DNA of 64,000 nt from Natrinema gelatinilyticum (GTDB taxonomy: Archaea > Halobacteriota > Halobacteria > Halobacteriales > Natrialbaceae), in contig NZ_CP100756.1 in assembly GCF_024266705.1 (NCBI RefSeq), positions 558,001-622,000 of the forward strand, read 5' to 3'. Below the pieces are notes generated by a model that was not told the origin of the DNA, ran no database searches, and saw only the letters and a list, made by a program, of their open reading frames with translations. The position numbers were made by a program, and so were the translations under genes. Below are positions 1-9,440 of this stretch, in pieces; position 1 is the stretch's first letter; each line of letters starts with the position of its first letter.

Positions 1-62
1 GCGGCCGGTGTCACTTCCTGCCCGATTCCGTCACCCGGGATGACGGCGATCTCGTGAGTCAT
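1..62 (-). CDS. leuB: 3-isopropylmalate dehydrogenase, N-terminal fragment
   Basis: Only the first 20 codons are inside the window; the gene continues beyond base 1. They begin MTHEIAVIPGDGIGQEV, which carries the GDGIG signature at the N-terminus of the isocitrate/isopropylmalate dehydrogenase family. In leucine synthesis this enzyme oxidises 3-isopropylmalate to 2-oxoisocaproate with NAD. The placement downstream of leuC and leuD on the same strand supports LeuB over isocitrate dehydrogenase. An EamA transporter lies between leuD and this gene. A 12-bp palindrome (93-104) lies about 30 nt upstream of the start. Confidence 0.85.
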   Translation of the reverse strand, partial: MTHEIAVIPGDGIGQEVTPA

Positions 63-198
63 GCCGGAACATCGACGGGGAGACGAAAAGAGGGTATCGA
101 TACCGTTATTCGAGGACCGGTCAGTGGCCGGAGCGTCGACGCCAGGATCGTGGTGAGGATCGTCGGTCTCGAATCGAGCAGCCGTCGACGCTCCGGGC

Positions 199-1113
199 TC
201 AGTGGCTTCCCACGGCGGTACTGGTTCTGACCGCATCGGTGATCGCGCGCCGCTTGAGCAGGACGAACCCGATGACGATCAGTCCGAATCCGGCGATCGT
301 CATCGTTCCGATCGTCTCGTCGAGCAGGACCGTGCCCGCGACCGCGGCGACGATCGGCACCAGATACCCGATCAGCGACGCCTCGAACGCGCCGTGATCC
401 TCGAGGATTCTGAAGTAGATCAGGAAGGCGATGGCGGTCGCGAAGATACCGAGATAGAGCAGTGCGCCGACCGCTGTTGGGCCGACGACGTCCGACGATG
501 GGAGTTCACCGGCGCCGAAGCTGACGGCGTGCAAGACCACTCCGCCGACGAACATGGACCAGCCGACGAGCACCGGTTGGTCGACGGTCGGGCCGGCGCG
601 CTGGATCAACACGCCGCCGAGCGAGACGCTGCACACCTGCGCGACGATCAACAGTCGACCGGCAGTATCTCCCGCGAAGAGAGTCGCCGGATCCGGCTGA
701 ACGACCAGTCCGACACCGAGAAACCCGATTGCTGCTCCGACGGTGCCGACTGGTGACAGTCGCTCCCCCAGGAGAGCGATTGCCCACAGCGCGGTGGCGA
801 TGGGAACCAGCCCCTGGATGATCGCGGCGACGCCGCTCGGGACCGTCTGTTGGCCGAGAAAGAGCAATCCGTTACCGCCGACCAGAAACACGCCGCCGCC
901 AGCGACGGCCGCGACGTCGTTCCGGCCGGTCGGTAGCCAGTCGTCCACCCGGACGACGGCGTACGAAAGCAAGAGCAGCGCCGCGATGTCGTACCGGAAG
1001 GCCGCAAATAGCAGCGGTGGGAGTGACTCGAGACCGACCGAGATCGCGGGAAACGACAAGCCCCACAGCACGGCGAGCAACAGAAAAAACGGCACATCGA
1101 GGGACCTGGACAT
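199..1113 (-). CDS. EamA/DMT-family transporter (10 TM)
   Basis: A protein of 304 residues, almost wholly hydrophobic, with about ten membrane segments in two five-helix halves. This is the layout of the drug/metabolite transporter EamA family. The start chosen (MSRSLDVPFF) is followed at once by the family-typical FLLLAVLWGLSFPAISVGL segment; the open frame runs upstream but that part is arginine-rich and not membrane-like. The C-terminal half has GALLYLGIFATAIAFLIYF, typical of the second EamA repeat. The substrate is unknown; members export amino acids, metabolites or drugs. It sits between leuD and leuB on the same strand, so export of branched-chain intermediates is conceivable but only an inference. 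Confidence 0.88.
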   Translation of the reverse strand: MSRSLDVPFFLLLAVLWGLSFPAISVGLESLPPLLFAAFRYDIAALLLLSYAVVRVDDWLPTGRNDVAAVAGGGVFLVGGNGLLFLGQQTVPSGVAAIIQGLVPIATALWAIALLGERLSPVGTVGAAIGFLGVGLVVQPDPATLFAGDTAGRLLIVAQVCSVSLGGVLIQRAGPTVDQPVLVGWSMFVGGVVLHAVSFGAGELPSSDVVGPTAVGALLYLGIFATAIAFLIYFRILEDHGAFEASLIGYLVPIVAAVAGTVLLDETIGTMTIAGFGLIVIGFVLLKRRAITDAVRTSTAVGSH

Positions 1114-1396
1114 AGGGTATCGTATCGGGTTGGCGCCGAAATATCTCGCGGTGACGTCGGTCTCCTGCCGCTTCCGGTATGACAGCACGACACAATGCAG
1201 GTCGGCAGCTCCCGGTCTGGGCGTAACTCGACGGGCAGCGGCTACCAGGCTGGGCACACATCCAAAGCCAGCGGCTCGTGACACGGTCACGAACCATCGT
1301 CGGGTAGCAATCGATCCGGCCGGTCTCGACCGACGAAACAGACGGAACTGAGCGAGTCGAACGGTCGAAAAGGAGCCGTGACGGCGGGTTCTGTCC

Positions 1397-2083
1397 TTAG
1401 TCCGCCTCGGGAATCGCCGTGCTATCGACGTACGGCAGCTTCTGGGCCGTTTTCCGAACTTCACCGGCGTTAGCCTTCATCAGCGCCGTCGTGTCCCAGA
1501 CGCCTTCGACGAGCGCCTTGCGCTGGGCGTCGTCTACGGATACGTCGATCGTTCGATCGTCGTAGGTGACCGTCTCGGTCTCGACGTCGATGCCGATCTC
1601 GCCGTCCGGATTCTCGTCGACCCAGTCCTGTAGTTCTTCGATCGTTTCGCTGTCGGCGGTCACGGTCGGGATACCCAGCGCGAGGCAGTTCCCCGCGAAA
1701 ATTTCCGCGAAGCTCTCGCCGATGATCGCGTCGATACCCCAGCGCATCAGCGCTTGCGGAGCGTGCTCGCGCGAGGATCCGCAGCCGAAGTTCGAGTTGA
1801 CGACCATCACCGAGGAGTCCTGATAGCGTTCCTCGTTGAACGGGTGCGCTTTGGGGTCGTCGTTGTCGTCGAACCGCAGATCGAAGAACGCGAACTCGCC
1901 CAGTCCGTCGAAGGTGACGACCTTCATGAACCGGGCGGGAATGATCTGGTCGGTGTCGATGTCGTTCCCGCGAATCGGGATGCCGAAGCCGGAGACGGAG
2001 TCGACCGCTGGAATCTCCACTTCGTCCTCGCCGCTCGTGGGTCGTTCCTCCCCACTCGCTGGTTCCGAGGACTCGCCGCTCAT
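1397..2083 (-). CDS. leuD: 3-isopropylmalate dehydratase small subunit
   Basis: The small (swivel) subunit of isopropylmalate isomerase, which pairs with LeuC to convert 2-isopropylmalate to 3-isopropylmalate. The 228-residue protein has an acidic N-terminal extension of about 30 residues, then [16 protein letters not shown] and [16 protein letters not shown], the substrate-loop motif of aconitase-swivel small subunits, and later [14 protein letters not shown]. The start codon overlaps the leuC stop by 4 nt (ATGA), which indicates translational coupling. LeuD from other archaea is about 165-200 residues, so the acidic extension is a halophile feature. Confidence 0.96.
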   Translation of the reverse strand: MSGESSEPASGEERPTSGEDEVEIPAVDSVSGFGIPIRGNDIDTDQIIPARFMKVVTFDGLGEFAFFDLRFDDNDDPKAHPFNEERYQDSSVMVVNSNFGCGSSREHAPQALMRWGIDAIIGESFAEIFAGNCLALGIPTVTADSETIEELQDWVDENPDGEIGIDVETETVTYDDRTIDVSVDDAQRKALVEGVWDTTALMKANAGEVRKTAQKLPYVDSTAIPEAD

Positions 2084-3501
2084 ACCGTGGTCACCTCCTT
2101 CAGATCGCGCACGTCAGTGACTTCCCCAGTGATCGCCGCCGCGGCGACCATCCGCGGGTTCATCAGAACGGTCCGTCCATCCTTGCTTCCCTGTCGGCCG
2201 ACGAAATTGCGGTTCGAGGAGGAGGCACTGGCCTCGTCACCCTCGAGTTGATCCTCGTTCATGCCGAGACACATCGAACAGCCGGCGTTGCGCCACTCGA
2301 ATCCGGCCTCCTCGAAGATGTCCTTCAGGCCTTCCTTCTCGGCGGCGTCCTGGACGCGCTGGCTGCCGGGGACCACCATCGCGCGAACGTCGTCGTGAAC
2401 CTGGCGGCCCTCGATGATCCGGGCGGCGCGTCGCAGGTCCGGGAGTCGCGAGTTCGTACAGGAACCGAGGAACGCGACGTCGATGTCGTATCCCCCCATC
2501 GTGTCGCCGGGCTCGACGCGCATGTGTTCCTGCGCGCGCCGGGCGGTGTCTTGCTTGTCAGCGGGGAGATCCTCCGGTGCCGGAATTGGCTCGGTGACGC
2601 CGACACCCTGCCCAGGTGTCGTGCCCCAGGTGACGACTGGCTCGAGTTCGTTCGCGTCGATTCGGACGATATCGTCGTACTCCGCATCCTCGTCGGAGCG
2701 GATCGACTCCCAGTACGGCTTCAGTTCGTCGAATTTCTCCGGATTTTCCTGGAAGTAGTCGGTCTCTTCGAGCCACTCGTAGGTGGTCTCGTCGGGGTTA
2801 ACGTAGCCCGCGCGAGCGCCGCCCTCGATCGACATGTTGCAAATCGACATCCGACCATCCATGCCGAGGCTCTCGATGGCCTCGCCCGCATATTCGTAGA
2901 CGTAGCCGACGCCGCCTTCAGTTCCAAGGCGGCGGATGATCTCGAGGATGACGTCCTTCGCTTCGACGCCCTCGCCGAGTTCGCCGTCGATCTGAATCTT
3001 GCGGACCTTCTGTTTTTCCATCGCGACGGTGCCCGTCGCGAGCACGTCGCGAATCTGGGAGGTCCCGATGCCGAACGCGAGCGCGCCGAACGCACCGTGG
3101 GTCGAAGTGTGGGAGTCACCGCAGACGATCGTTTTGCCGGGCTGGGTGAGTCCCTGCTCCGGTCCGATGACGTGAACGATCCCTTGATCGCCCGACGTCG
3201 GATCCGAGAAGTCGATGCCCGCCTCGCGGACGTTTTCCTCGAGTTCGGACATCATCTCTTCGGCCGCGTCCTCCTCGTAGGGCCGGGACTGGTCGGCCGT
3301 CGGGACGATGTGGTCGACCGTCGCGTGGGTCAGTTCGGGATAGGCAACCTCGAGGTCGCGCTCGCGGAGCATCCCGAACGCCTGGGGGCTGGTCACTTCG
3401 TGGATGAGGTGGAGGCCGACGAACAGCTGATCCTGTCCGGTCGGCAGGCGCGTTACTTTGTGGCGATCCCAGACCTTGTCGTACAGTGTGCCCTCGCTCA
3501 T
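2080..3501 (-). CDS. leuC: 3-isopropylmalate dehydratase large subunit
   Basis: The 473-residue catalytic subunit of isopropylmalate isomerase, aconitase superfamily. Visible motifs include [21 protein letters not shown], and the 4Fe-4S cluster cysteines in [13 protein letters not shown] and [11 protein letters not shown]. The start [16 protein letters not shown] matches the usual family N-terminus; the same frame stays open for about 490 nt upstream, but that part is arginine-rich and overlaps the upstream small ORF and ilvC. The start overlaps the stop of the upstream small ORF by 4 nt, and the stop overlaps the leuD start by 4 nt, so it is embedded in one ilv-leu operon. Confidence 0.96.
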   Translation of the reverse strand: MSEGTLYDKVWDRHKVTRLPTGQDQLFVGLHLIHEVTSPQAFGMLRERDLEVAYPELTHATVDHIVPTADQSRPYEEDAAEEMMSELEENVREAGIDFSDPTSGDQGIVHVIGPEQGLTQPGKTIVCGDSHTSTHGAFGALAFGIGTSQIRDVLATGTVAMEKQKVRKIQIDGELGEGVEAKDVILEIIRRLGTEGGVGYVYEYAGEAIESLGMDGRMSICNMSIEGGARAGYVNPDETTYEWLEETDYFQENPEKFDELKPYWESIRSDEDAEYDDIVRIDANELEPVVTWGTTPGQGVGVTEPIPAPEDLPADKQDTARRAQEHMRVEPGDTMGGYDIDVAFLGSCTNSRLPDLRRAARIIEGRQVHDDVRAMVVPGSQRVQDAAEKEGLKDIFEEAGFEWRNAGCSMCLGMNEDQLEGDEASASSSNRNFVGRQGSKDGRTVLMNPRMVAAAAITGEVTDVRDLKEVTTV

Positions 3502-3794
3502 TTGTCGTCCTCTACGGTGGCGCTGCGTCCGCCGCGGCGACCGTACTCGGTCCCGCGTTCGAAGACGCGGTTCGCGTCGTCTGCGCTGTTCGGCGGCGTG
3601 TGATCGACGTCGCGCATCGTCAGTTTTGCGTCGGTACTCCCCTCGACCGCGTCGGCCTCGGTCTCCGGCATACCGCCGTCTGCGGCAACGGTCGGACCGC
3701 GGCTGAACAGCTGCCCAGCAACCTCCCCGGTGTAGGGGTTCGTGTGGCTGACGTCGGCCATCGTCTCGTTCGGTGTGTCGTCGTTTGCTGTCAT
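3498..3794 (-). CDS. Small conserved-type protein between ilvC and leuC
   Basis: A 98-residue acidic, glycine-containing protein of unknown function, with no membrane segment and no recognisable fold. It starts 15 nt after the ilvC stop and its own stop overlaps the leuC start by 4 nt, so it is translated inside the ilv-leu operon. An internal Met ([14 protein letters not shown], at 3761) is an alternative start. The sequence contains short patches such as [17 protein letters not shown] and [20 protein letters not shown] that look like a soluble, partly disordered halophilic protein. The position suggests a role linked to branched-chain amino-acid synthesis, but nothing in the sequence shows what it does. 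Confidence 0.75.
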   Translation of the reverse strand: MTANDDTPNETMADVSHTNPYTGEVAGQLFSRGPTVAADGGMPETEADAVEGSTDAKLTMRDVDHTPPNSADDANRVFERGTEYGRRGGRSATVEDDK

Positions 3795-3809
3795 CGTCTC
3801 CGTTCTCCG

Positions 3810-4874
3810 TTAGTCGTCCGCCTGGACCGGGACGGACTCGTCTTCGGTCTCTTCGTCTTCGGTCTCTTCGTCCTCGGCCCAGGCGAACAGATCGCGCAGG
3901 CGCTCGCCGACCTGCTCGATCTCGTGATTCTTCTCGGCCTCTCGGAGCTGGTGGTAGCTCGGACGGCCGGCCTGGTTCTCGAGGATCCACTCGCGGGTGA
4001 ATTCGCCGTTTTGAATCTCCGCTAAGGTCTCTTCCATGTTCTCGCGGACGGTCTCGTCGACGATCCGGTCGCCGCGACTCAGACCGCCGTATTCAGCCGT
4101 ATCGGAGACCGAGTCCCACATCTCGGCGTGGCCGCCTTCGTACATCAGGTCCACGATCAGCTTGAGTTCGTTGAGGCACTCGAAGTAGGCAATTTCGGGC
4201 GAGTAACCGGCGTCGACAAGCGTCTCGTAGCCGTGTTTGACCAGCGAGGTAACGCCGCCACAGAGGACGGCCTGCTCCCCGAAGAGGTCGGATTCGACTT
4301 CCTCCTGGAACGTCGTCTCGATGACGCCCGCGCGAGTACAGCCGATTCCCTTCGCGTACGCGAGGGCGCGTTCCTGAGCGTCGCCCGTAGTGTCCTGATA
4401 GACCGCCAGCAGGCCGGGCGTCCCCTCGTCGTTCTCGTAGTTTCGCCGGACGAGGTGGCCCGGGCTCTTGGGTGCAACCATCGTCACGTCGACGTCTGCC
4501 GGGGGCTCGATCTGGTTGTAGTGAATGTTCAGCCCGTGGGCGAACTGCAGCGTGTCGCCTGCCTCGAGGTTCGGTTCGATATCGTTCTCGTAGACCGAAG
4601 CCTGGACGGTATCGGGCACGAGTACGGAGACGTAGGCGGCCCGAGAGACCGCCTCATCGGGCGTCGTCACCGTGAGGCCGTCGGCCTCGGCGGCCGATCG
4701 CGAGGACGAGTCCTCGCGCAGGCCGACGACAACGTCGACCCCGCTGTCGTGAAGGTTCAGCGCGTGTGCGTGGCCCTGGCTGCCGTAGCCGAGGACGGCA
4801 ACGGTGTCGTCTTCGAGCGTCGATACATCGGCGTCGTCGTCGTAGTAGATGTCGGTGGTGAATTCGTCAGTCAT
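3810..4874 (-). CDS. ilvC: Ketol-acid reductoisomerase
   Basis: Class I (short) ketol-acid reductoisomerase of 354 residues; it isomerises and reduces acetolactate or acetohydroxybutyrate in valine and isoleucine synthesis. The Rossmann motif [15 protein letters not shown] lies near residues 28-42, followed by VGLRED at the cofactor-phosphate loop. The C-terminal helical domain carries the metal ligands in [11 protein letters not shown] and [17 protein letters not shown] roughly 20-residue acidic tail with repeated EDEET follows. The start overlaps the ilvN stop by 8 nt. Confidence 0.97.
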   Translation of the reverse strand: MTDEFTTDIYYDDDADVSTLEDDTVAVLGYGSQGHAHALNLHDSGVDVVVGLREDSSSRSAAEADGLTVTTPDEAVSRAAYVSVLVPDTVQASVYENDIEPNLEAGDTLQFAHGLNIHYNQIEPPADVDVTMVAPKSPGHLVRRNYENDEGTPGLLAVYQDTTGDAQERALAYAKGIGCTRAGVIETTFQEEVESDLFGEQAVLCGGVTSLVKHGYETLVDAGYSPEIAYFECLNELKLIVDLMYEGGHAEMWDSVSDTAEYGGLSRGDRIVDETVRENMEETLAEIQNGEFTREWILENQAGRPSYHQLREAEKNHEIEQVGERLRDLFAWAEDEETEDEETEDESVPVQADD

Positions 4875-5529
4875 CGTCAGCTGATTGTGTGTGTTGTCGG
4901 TCGTGGTTCGCCTCGGTGGCGGGCCGTGCCGTGCCGAACGCGGCGGTCTGGTCGGTGCCGCGTGCCAGTGCCGTGGTTCCCGTTCTGGAGATCTCCCGAA
5001 TCCCGAACTGGCTGAAGGTATCGATCGCGGCCTCGATTTTCTGGCGCGCGCCCGTCACTTCGACCGTCGCCGTCTCCGGGCTCGAGTCGACGGTATTGCC
5101 GTCGTACATGTCCGCGACAGCGGCGACCTGGTCGGGTCGGTCCGCCTGGACTTTGATCAGTGCGAGTTCGCGGCGCATCGCGTCGGGTTCGAGTTCGCGC
5201 ACCGAGATCACCGGAACCAGCTTCCGCAACTGTTTTTCGACCTGATCGATCCCGGGATCGGGCTCCTCGACGACGATCGTGATGCGTGCGAGGTCCTCGT
5301 CTTCCGTGGGGCCCACGGTCAGGCTCTCGATGTTGAACTGCCGCCGAGAGAACAACCCAGAGACGTCCGAGAGGACGCCGGGTTCGTGCTCGACCAGCGC
5401 GGAGATGACGGTGCGTCGCGGGTCGTGGGTTGCTTCGACCTCCGGGTCGACTCGAATGCCCTGCTTGTTCCGTCGACCTGCTGGAGTGGGCCGTTCTTCC
5501 GGTGCCGGGCCGTCGAGTCCGCGTTTCAT
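4867..5529 (-). CDS. ilvN: Acetolactate synthase small (regulatory) subunit
   Basis: A 220-residue ACT-domain regulatory subunit for IlvB; it mediates feedback control of acetohydroxyacid synthase by branched-chain amino acids. After a charged N-terminal stretch the ACT domain reads [20 protein letters not shown], then [16 protein letters not shown], the usual family signature. A second half (ELALIKVQ, later [10 protein letters not shown]) matches the C-terminal IlvN domain. The start [10 protein letters not shown] overlaps the ilvB stop by 4 nt. A longer arginine-rich upstream frame is a shadow of ilvB. Confidence 0.95.
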   Translation of the reverse strand: MKRGLDGPAPEERPTPAGRRNKQGIRVDPEVEATHDPRRTVISALVEHEPGVLSDVSGLFSRRQFNIESLTVGPTEDEDLARITIVVEEPDPGIDQVEKQLRKLVPVISVRELEPDAMRRELALIKVQADRPDQVAAVADMYDGNTVDSSPETATVEVTGARQKIEAAIDTFSQFGIREISRTGTTALARGTDQTAAFGTARPATEANHDRQHTQSADDD

Positions 5530-7343
5530 AGGTGATCCTCCGTCAGCGCGAACTGACCGTTGTCGCCCCCGCTCGGCACCATCGGGTAGACGTTGGCGTC
5601 GGGATCGATGTGTACGTCGATCACCGAGGGGCCGTCGTAGGCGATCGCGGCGTCGATCGACTCCGCGACGTCGTCGTAGTCGTCGATCCGAAAGCCCTTC
5701 GCGCCGAAGGCCTCGGCGAGTTTGTCGAACTCGGGCATCCAGTGGTAGTCCGACGCCGAGTGGCGCCCGTCGAAGAAGGCGTCTTGCCACTGCCGGACCA
5801 TGCCGATGTATTCGTTGTTGAGGACGGCGACCGTGATGTCCAGGTTCTCGCGGACGGCGACCGAGAGACCCTGGAGCGTCATCAGGAACGATCCGTCGCC
5901 GTCGATACAGACGACCTCCTGGTCGTCGTCGGCCGCCAACCGCGCGCCGATCGCCGACGGGAGGCCGTATCCCATCGTACCGAGGCCGTGACTCGAGACC
6001 CAGGTGCGAGGCTCGGTGAACGTCCAGTACTGGCAGGCCCACATCTGGTGTTGACCGACGCCGGTGGTGACGATGGCGCGGTCGCCTGTGGCCTCGTCCA
6101 GCGCTTCGACGACGAATTCCGGCTGAACCGGTCCGTCCGTGGGCGCGTCGTAGGCCATCGAGTAGTCGGATTTCCACTGCTGGCACTGCGCGCGCCACTT
6201 CGTCGCTTCCGGCGACGAGTCGATGGCGTCGGAAAGCTGGTCAACGACGGTTTCGGCGTCGCCGACCAGCGGGTAGTCCGCGTGGATGTTCTTCGAAATC
6301 TCGGCGGGGTCGATGTCGACGTGGATGAGCTCCGCGTCCGGCGCGAAGGTCTCGATTCCGCCGGTCAGTCGGTCGTCGAACCGTGTGCCGATGCCGATCA
6401 ACGTGTCGCAGTGGGTGATCGCCATGTTGGCGTATCCGGTCCCGTGCATCCCCGCCATTTCGAGGGAGAGCTCGTGGTCCTCGGGGAACGAGCCGAGGCC
6501 GGGCATCGTGGTGATGACTGGAATGTCGTGTTCGATCGCGAACTCGCGACAGGCCTCGCTTGCGCCTCCCTTGATGACCCCGCCGCCGAGCAGCATCACC
6601 GGCCGTGCGGCGGTTTCGATTCGCTCGGCAGCAGCCGCGACGATGTCGGGATCGGCCCGCTCTTGCACCTCGTAGGTATCGGGCACCTTCGGTGCGTCGG
6701 GTTCGCGGTCGGTCTCGCCGTTGGTGACGTCCTTGGGGAGGTCGACCAGGGTCGGCCCCGGTCGGCCTTCACGGGCGAGCGCGAACGCTTCGCCGACGTC
6801 GGTTCCGACCCGGTCCGAATCGCTCGAGAAGGTGTTGTCCTTCGTGATCGGGGTCGTCACGCCCGTGGTATCGGTTTCCTGGAAGGCGTCGTTGCCGACG
6901 AATTCCGTGGGGACCTGTCCGGTCAACGCCACGAGGGGGTCAGAATCCATGTCGGCGTCCGCGAGGCCGGTGACCAGATTGGTCGCCCCCGGCCCCGACG
7001 TCGCGAGGCAGACGCCGGGGTCGCCCGAGACGATGCCGTAGGCGTCTGCCGCGTGGGCCGCTCCCTGTTCGTGGGCCATCGTCACGTGGGTGATGTCCGA
7101 ATCGTAGAGCGCGTCGTACACGGGCATGATCGCGCCGCCTTGCACGCCGAATGCGTATTCGACGCCCGCGTTCTCGAGCGCGCGGACGACCGCTTCAGCA
7201 CCCGTCGTGACGGGCGTCCGTTCCGATTCGGCATCGGGGACCGAGTCGGTCTCGGTCGCTGCGTCGGGGGCAGCGCCGTCGGCGATCTGATCGTCGTGCT
7301 GTTCGTCGTCCGCTGGTGTGATCTTTGTTGCGCGTTCGCTCAT
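5526..7343 (-). CDS. ilvB: Acetolactate synthase large (catalytic) subunit
   Basis: A 605-residue thiamine-diphosphate enzyme that condenses pyruvate into acetolactate, the first common step of valine, leucine and isoleucine synthesis. The N-terminal Pyr domain shows AFGVQGGAIMPVYDAL with MAHEQGAAHAADAYG (catalytic Glu). The C-terminal PP domain shows the ThDP-Mg motif GDGSFLM...LNNEYIGMV. The first 40 residues are an acidic low-complexity leader. It is the first gene of the overlapping ilvB-ilvN-ilvC-orf-leuC-leuD series and has a strong Shine-Dalgarno sequence, unlike many genes here. Confidence 0.97.
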   Translation of the reverse strand: MSERATKITPADDEQHDDQIADGAAPDAATETDSVPDAESERTPVTTGAEAVVRALENAGVEYAFGVQGGAIMPVYDALYDSDITHVTMAHEQGAAHAADAYGIVSGDPGVCLATSGPGATNLVTGLADADMDSDPLVALTGQVPTEFVGNDAFQETDTTGVTTPITKDNTFSSDSDRVGTDVGEAFALAREGRPGPTLVDLPKDVTNGETDREPDAPKVPDTYEVQERADPDIVAAAAERIETAARPVMLLGGGVIKGGASEACREFAIEHDIPVITTMPGLGSFPEDHELSLEMAGMHGTGYANMAITHCDTLIGIGTRFDDRLTGGIETFAPDAELIHVDIDPAEISKNIHADYPLVGDAETVVDQLSDAIDSSPEATKWRAQCQQWKSDYSMAYDAPTDGPVQPEFVVEALDEATGDRAIVTTGVGQHQMWACQYWTFTEPRTWVSSHGLGTMGYGLPSAIGARLAADDDQEVVCIDGDGSFLMTLQGLSVAVRENLDITVAVLNNEYIGMVRQWQDAFFDGRHSASDYHWMPEFDKLAEAFGAKGFRIDDYDDVAESIDAAIAYDGPSVIDVHIDPDANVYPMVPSGGDNGQFALTEDHL

Positions 7344-7348
7344 CGATT

Positions 7349-7355
7349 ACCTCCT
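7349..7355 (-). promoter_or_regulatory. Shine-Dalgarno site of ilvB
   Basis: The minus strand reads AGGAGGT five nt before the ilvB ATG at 7343. This is a perfect anti-SD match, and it implies a leadered transcript for the ilv-leu operon, in contrast to the apparently leaderless genes nearby. Confidence 0.8.
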
Positions 7356-7657
7356 GCCGACGTGCGGCGATCGGGTGGTGTGCAGTAGTGTGTCATCTGC
7401 TGGGGTACTGATCGCTCGGAGAACGATACGGGTTCGAATCCGAAGCTACGAGGTGCTGAAGAAGGGGCTAGGACGCCCCTACAATACGAATCAGGGCGAG
7501 CGCGCTGTTGCCGACCGTGCGAGCGGATGCGGACAGGGAAGCGCGGACCGTCATTACTCACAATATAGCTCTCTCGAGGGTCATAACCCTTACGAGTGCG
7601 ATCGTTCGAACGCGATAGCTGATGCTCGCGAGCGGTGGCAAGCGGGGGAGACATTCC
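7356..7657. other. Intergenic region between leuA and ilvB
   Basis: About 300 nt without a convincing gene. On the minus strand, AGCTATATTGTG near 7560 is AT-rich against a GC-rich background and could be the TATA element of the ilvB operon, which would give a leader of about 190 nt. There are no runs of leucine, valine or isoleucine codons that would suggest attenuation. Confidence 0.4.
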
Positions 7658-8891
7658 TCAGGCGCGCACCTCCTCCTGCTCCTGCTGACGTTCGACGCCA
7701 GCCTCCTCGGCGAAGCGCTCCAGGACGTCGACAGTGACGCGGCGCTTCTCTGCTCCGTAGTCTTTGACGCGGCGGGTGACCGCTCTGACCTGATCGTCGG
7801 TAGGGTCGAACCCGCACTCGACGAGTCGTTCCTGGACGGAGTGGGTGCCGGTGTGCTTGCCCATGACGAGCTTGCGTTCGGCACCGACCATCTCGGGGGT
7901 CATGACGCCTGGTTCGAAGGTGTCGGAGTTTTCGATAACGCCGGCGGCGTGGATGCCGCTCTCGTGGGAGAACGCGTTGTCGCCGACGACGGGCTTGTTG
8001 CCTGGTGTCGGCATCTCGCTTTTCTCCTCGACGATCTCAGAGACGTCGGTAATGCGCGTCGTGTCGATGCCGATGTCGGTCTGGTAGAGCGACTCGACAG
8101 CCATTACGAACTCCTCGTAGGCGGCGTTCCCGGCCCGCTCCCCGATGGAGTTGACCGACACTTGCGCCTGCGATGCGCCCGCTTCGATGCCCGCCAGTGC
8201 GTTGGCCGTGGCGAGTCCGAAGTCGTCGTGGGTGTGGACGTCGATCTTCGCATCGGTGTGGTCACAGACCTTCTCGATCATGGCCCGGAACCTGGTCGGC
8301 GTGGCAACGCCGCAGGTGTCGGGGATGTTGATCCAGTCGGTTCCAGCCTCGGAAACCGCTTCGATGACTTCGATCAGGTAATCCTCGTCAGTTCGCGTCG
8401 AATCCATGGGCGAGAACATGCAGGTCACGCCCGCCTCCTTGACGCGTTCGACCGACTCGACTGCGCGCTGTACTACTTCCTCCCGGGTGGCATGCATCGA
8501 ATCCTCTATCTGGACGTCGCTGGTGCTAACGAACACGTGCACCATCTCGACGCCGGAATCGAGTGCCGCTTCGATGTCCTGGTCGACGACGCGGGCGAGG
8601 CCAGCGGTCGTCGAACTGGTTGACGAAGCGATATCACGAACGGCCTCGAACTCGGCGTCCGAGTTGACGGGGAACCCAGCCTCTATAACGTGGGTCCCCA
8701 TGTCGTCCAGAACGGACGCGATCTGCCGTTTGTCGTCGTAGGAAAACGAAGTGCCGGGCGACTGTTCGCCGTCCCGGAGGGTCGTATCGAAGACACGTGC
8801 TGACTCTATTTCGTCAGTGGAATCTAACGTGCCCTGGAAGAACTCGACCCCCCTGACTGGTGTCAGAGGACGGGTTGTCTTGTGAAGACAT
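7658..8891 (-). CDS. leuA: 2-isopropylmalate (or citramalate) synthase, frameshifted 5' end
   Basis: A Claisen-type HMGL-like synthase: FDTTLRDGEQSPG at the N-terminus and VHTHDDFGLATANALAG in the barrel. It lacks the roughly 120-residue C-terminal allosteric LeuA domain, so it could be 2-isopropylmalate or citramalate synthase. The main frame has no usable start downstream of its TATA box. The only suitable ATG (8891) begins MSSQDNPSSDTSQ, a typical acidic start, but reads out of frame to a stop at 8814. Removing one G from the run of six at 8848-8853 joins the two frames exactly (...DTSQGVEFFQGTLDST). The in-frame ATG at 8971 lies upstream of the TATA box and gives a non-halophilic leader, so I reject it. 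Either a one-base indel or sequence error, or slippage on G6. Confidence 0.85.
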
Positions 8892-8916
8892 TGTATCTGA
8901 ACCCGAGGCGCGACGA

Positions 8917-8927
8917 AATATATAAAT
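8917..8927 (-). promoter_or_regulatory. TATA box of leuA
   Basis: The minus strand reads ATTTATATATT, a strong archaeal TATA box centred about 30 nt upstream of the ATG at 8891. The spacing predicts transcription starting at or within a few bases of that ATG, that is, a leaderless or near-leaderless mRNA. It excludes the ATG at 8971 as the leuA start. Confidence 0.75.
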
Positions 8928-9010
8928 CTACCGCTGTCCGAGCTGGCCACCGCACTTCGAACTGACGTCAATTCCGCATTACAGCGGAAAACCGCACGAC
9001 TGCGGCGCCC

Positions 9011-9018
9011 TATAAGTA
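9011..9018 (+). promoter_or_regulatory. TATA-like element in the leuA-ferritin gap
   Basis: TATAAGTA on the plus strand lies 27 nt upstream of an ATG at 9040, the normal distance for leaderless haloarchaeal transcripts. It diverges from the leuA promoter. It may drive the 47-codon ORF that follows or a non-coding transcript. Confidence 0.45.
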
Positions 9019-9039
9019 AGACATACGTCCTAATACAGT

Positions 9040-9183
9040 ATGGATATCAGCGCCCCGTCGATCCCGACAACGGCGTGTGATCCCGAGCTATTCAGCCGAT
9101 CGACCCGCATCTGTCCGCTCGGTGCGCTGGCGCGCGCATCCGGATGGTCGTTTGGTCGGTTTCGGTCACGAAATGTCGTCTAA
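9040..9183 (+). CDS. Candidate 47-residue leaderless small ORF
   Basis: An ORF beginning MDISAPSIPTTACDPELF, placed exactly where a leaderless start would fall downstream of the TATA-like element at 9011-9018. The second half is arginine-rich and not typical of halophilic proteins, so coding is doubtful. No family is recognised. A non-coding RNA from the same promoter is an equal possibility. The rest of the 549-nt gap between leuA and the ferritin-like gene shows nothing else. Confidence 0.25.
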   Translation: MDISAPSIPTTACDPELFSRSTRICPLGALARASGWSFGRFRSRNVV

Positions 9184-9408
9184 AATAAACGGATGTATTC
9201 TGTGGGCGGGTGAAATATCGATTTCGCGCGGTGAGATCGCGGAAATAGTTCGTGAATTACGACCGTGTCTGTGGCGGTGGCCGACCGTCGGAACGACGTG
9301 ATCCCGGCCCCGAATCGGTCGGATCTCGCCGTCCGGACGGCGTCCGCTCTCCTCGACCGGTCGTCGTTCGAGTCGCCAGTTCACGTGATCGCAGATGCAC
9401 GTGTCAGG

Positions 9409-9416
9409 ACTTTATG
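9409..9416 (+). promoter_or_regulatory. TATA box of ferritin-like gene
   Basis: ACTTTATG is centred 28 nt upstream of the ATG at 9441, giving a predicted leaderless transcript. This spacing helped choose that start over the longer upstream frame. Confidence 0.55.
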
Positions 9417-9440
9417 TTCGGTCGTGGGACGTCCACGCGC

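Noticed and set aside
5532..7388. 618-codon open frame on the plus strand opposite ilvB
   Set aside because: It is the high-GC shadow of ilvB; no motifs, and ilvB itself is unmistakable.
7425..7480. GGTTCGAATCC-like string resembling a tRNA T-loop
   Set aside because: The flanking bases do not form a T stem on either strand and no acceptor or anticodon stem fits.
8892..8971. ATG at 8971 as the leuA start
   Set aside because: It lies upstream of the strong TATA box and adds an Arg/Cys-rich stretch unlike haloarchaeal protein.
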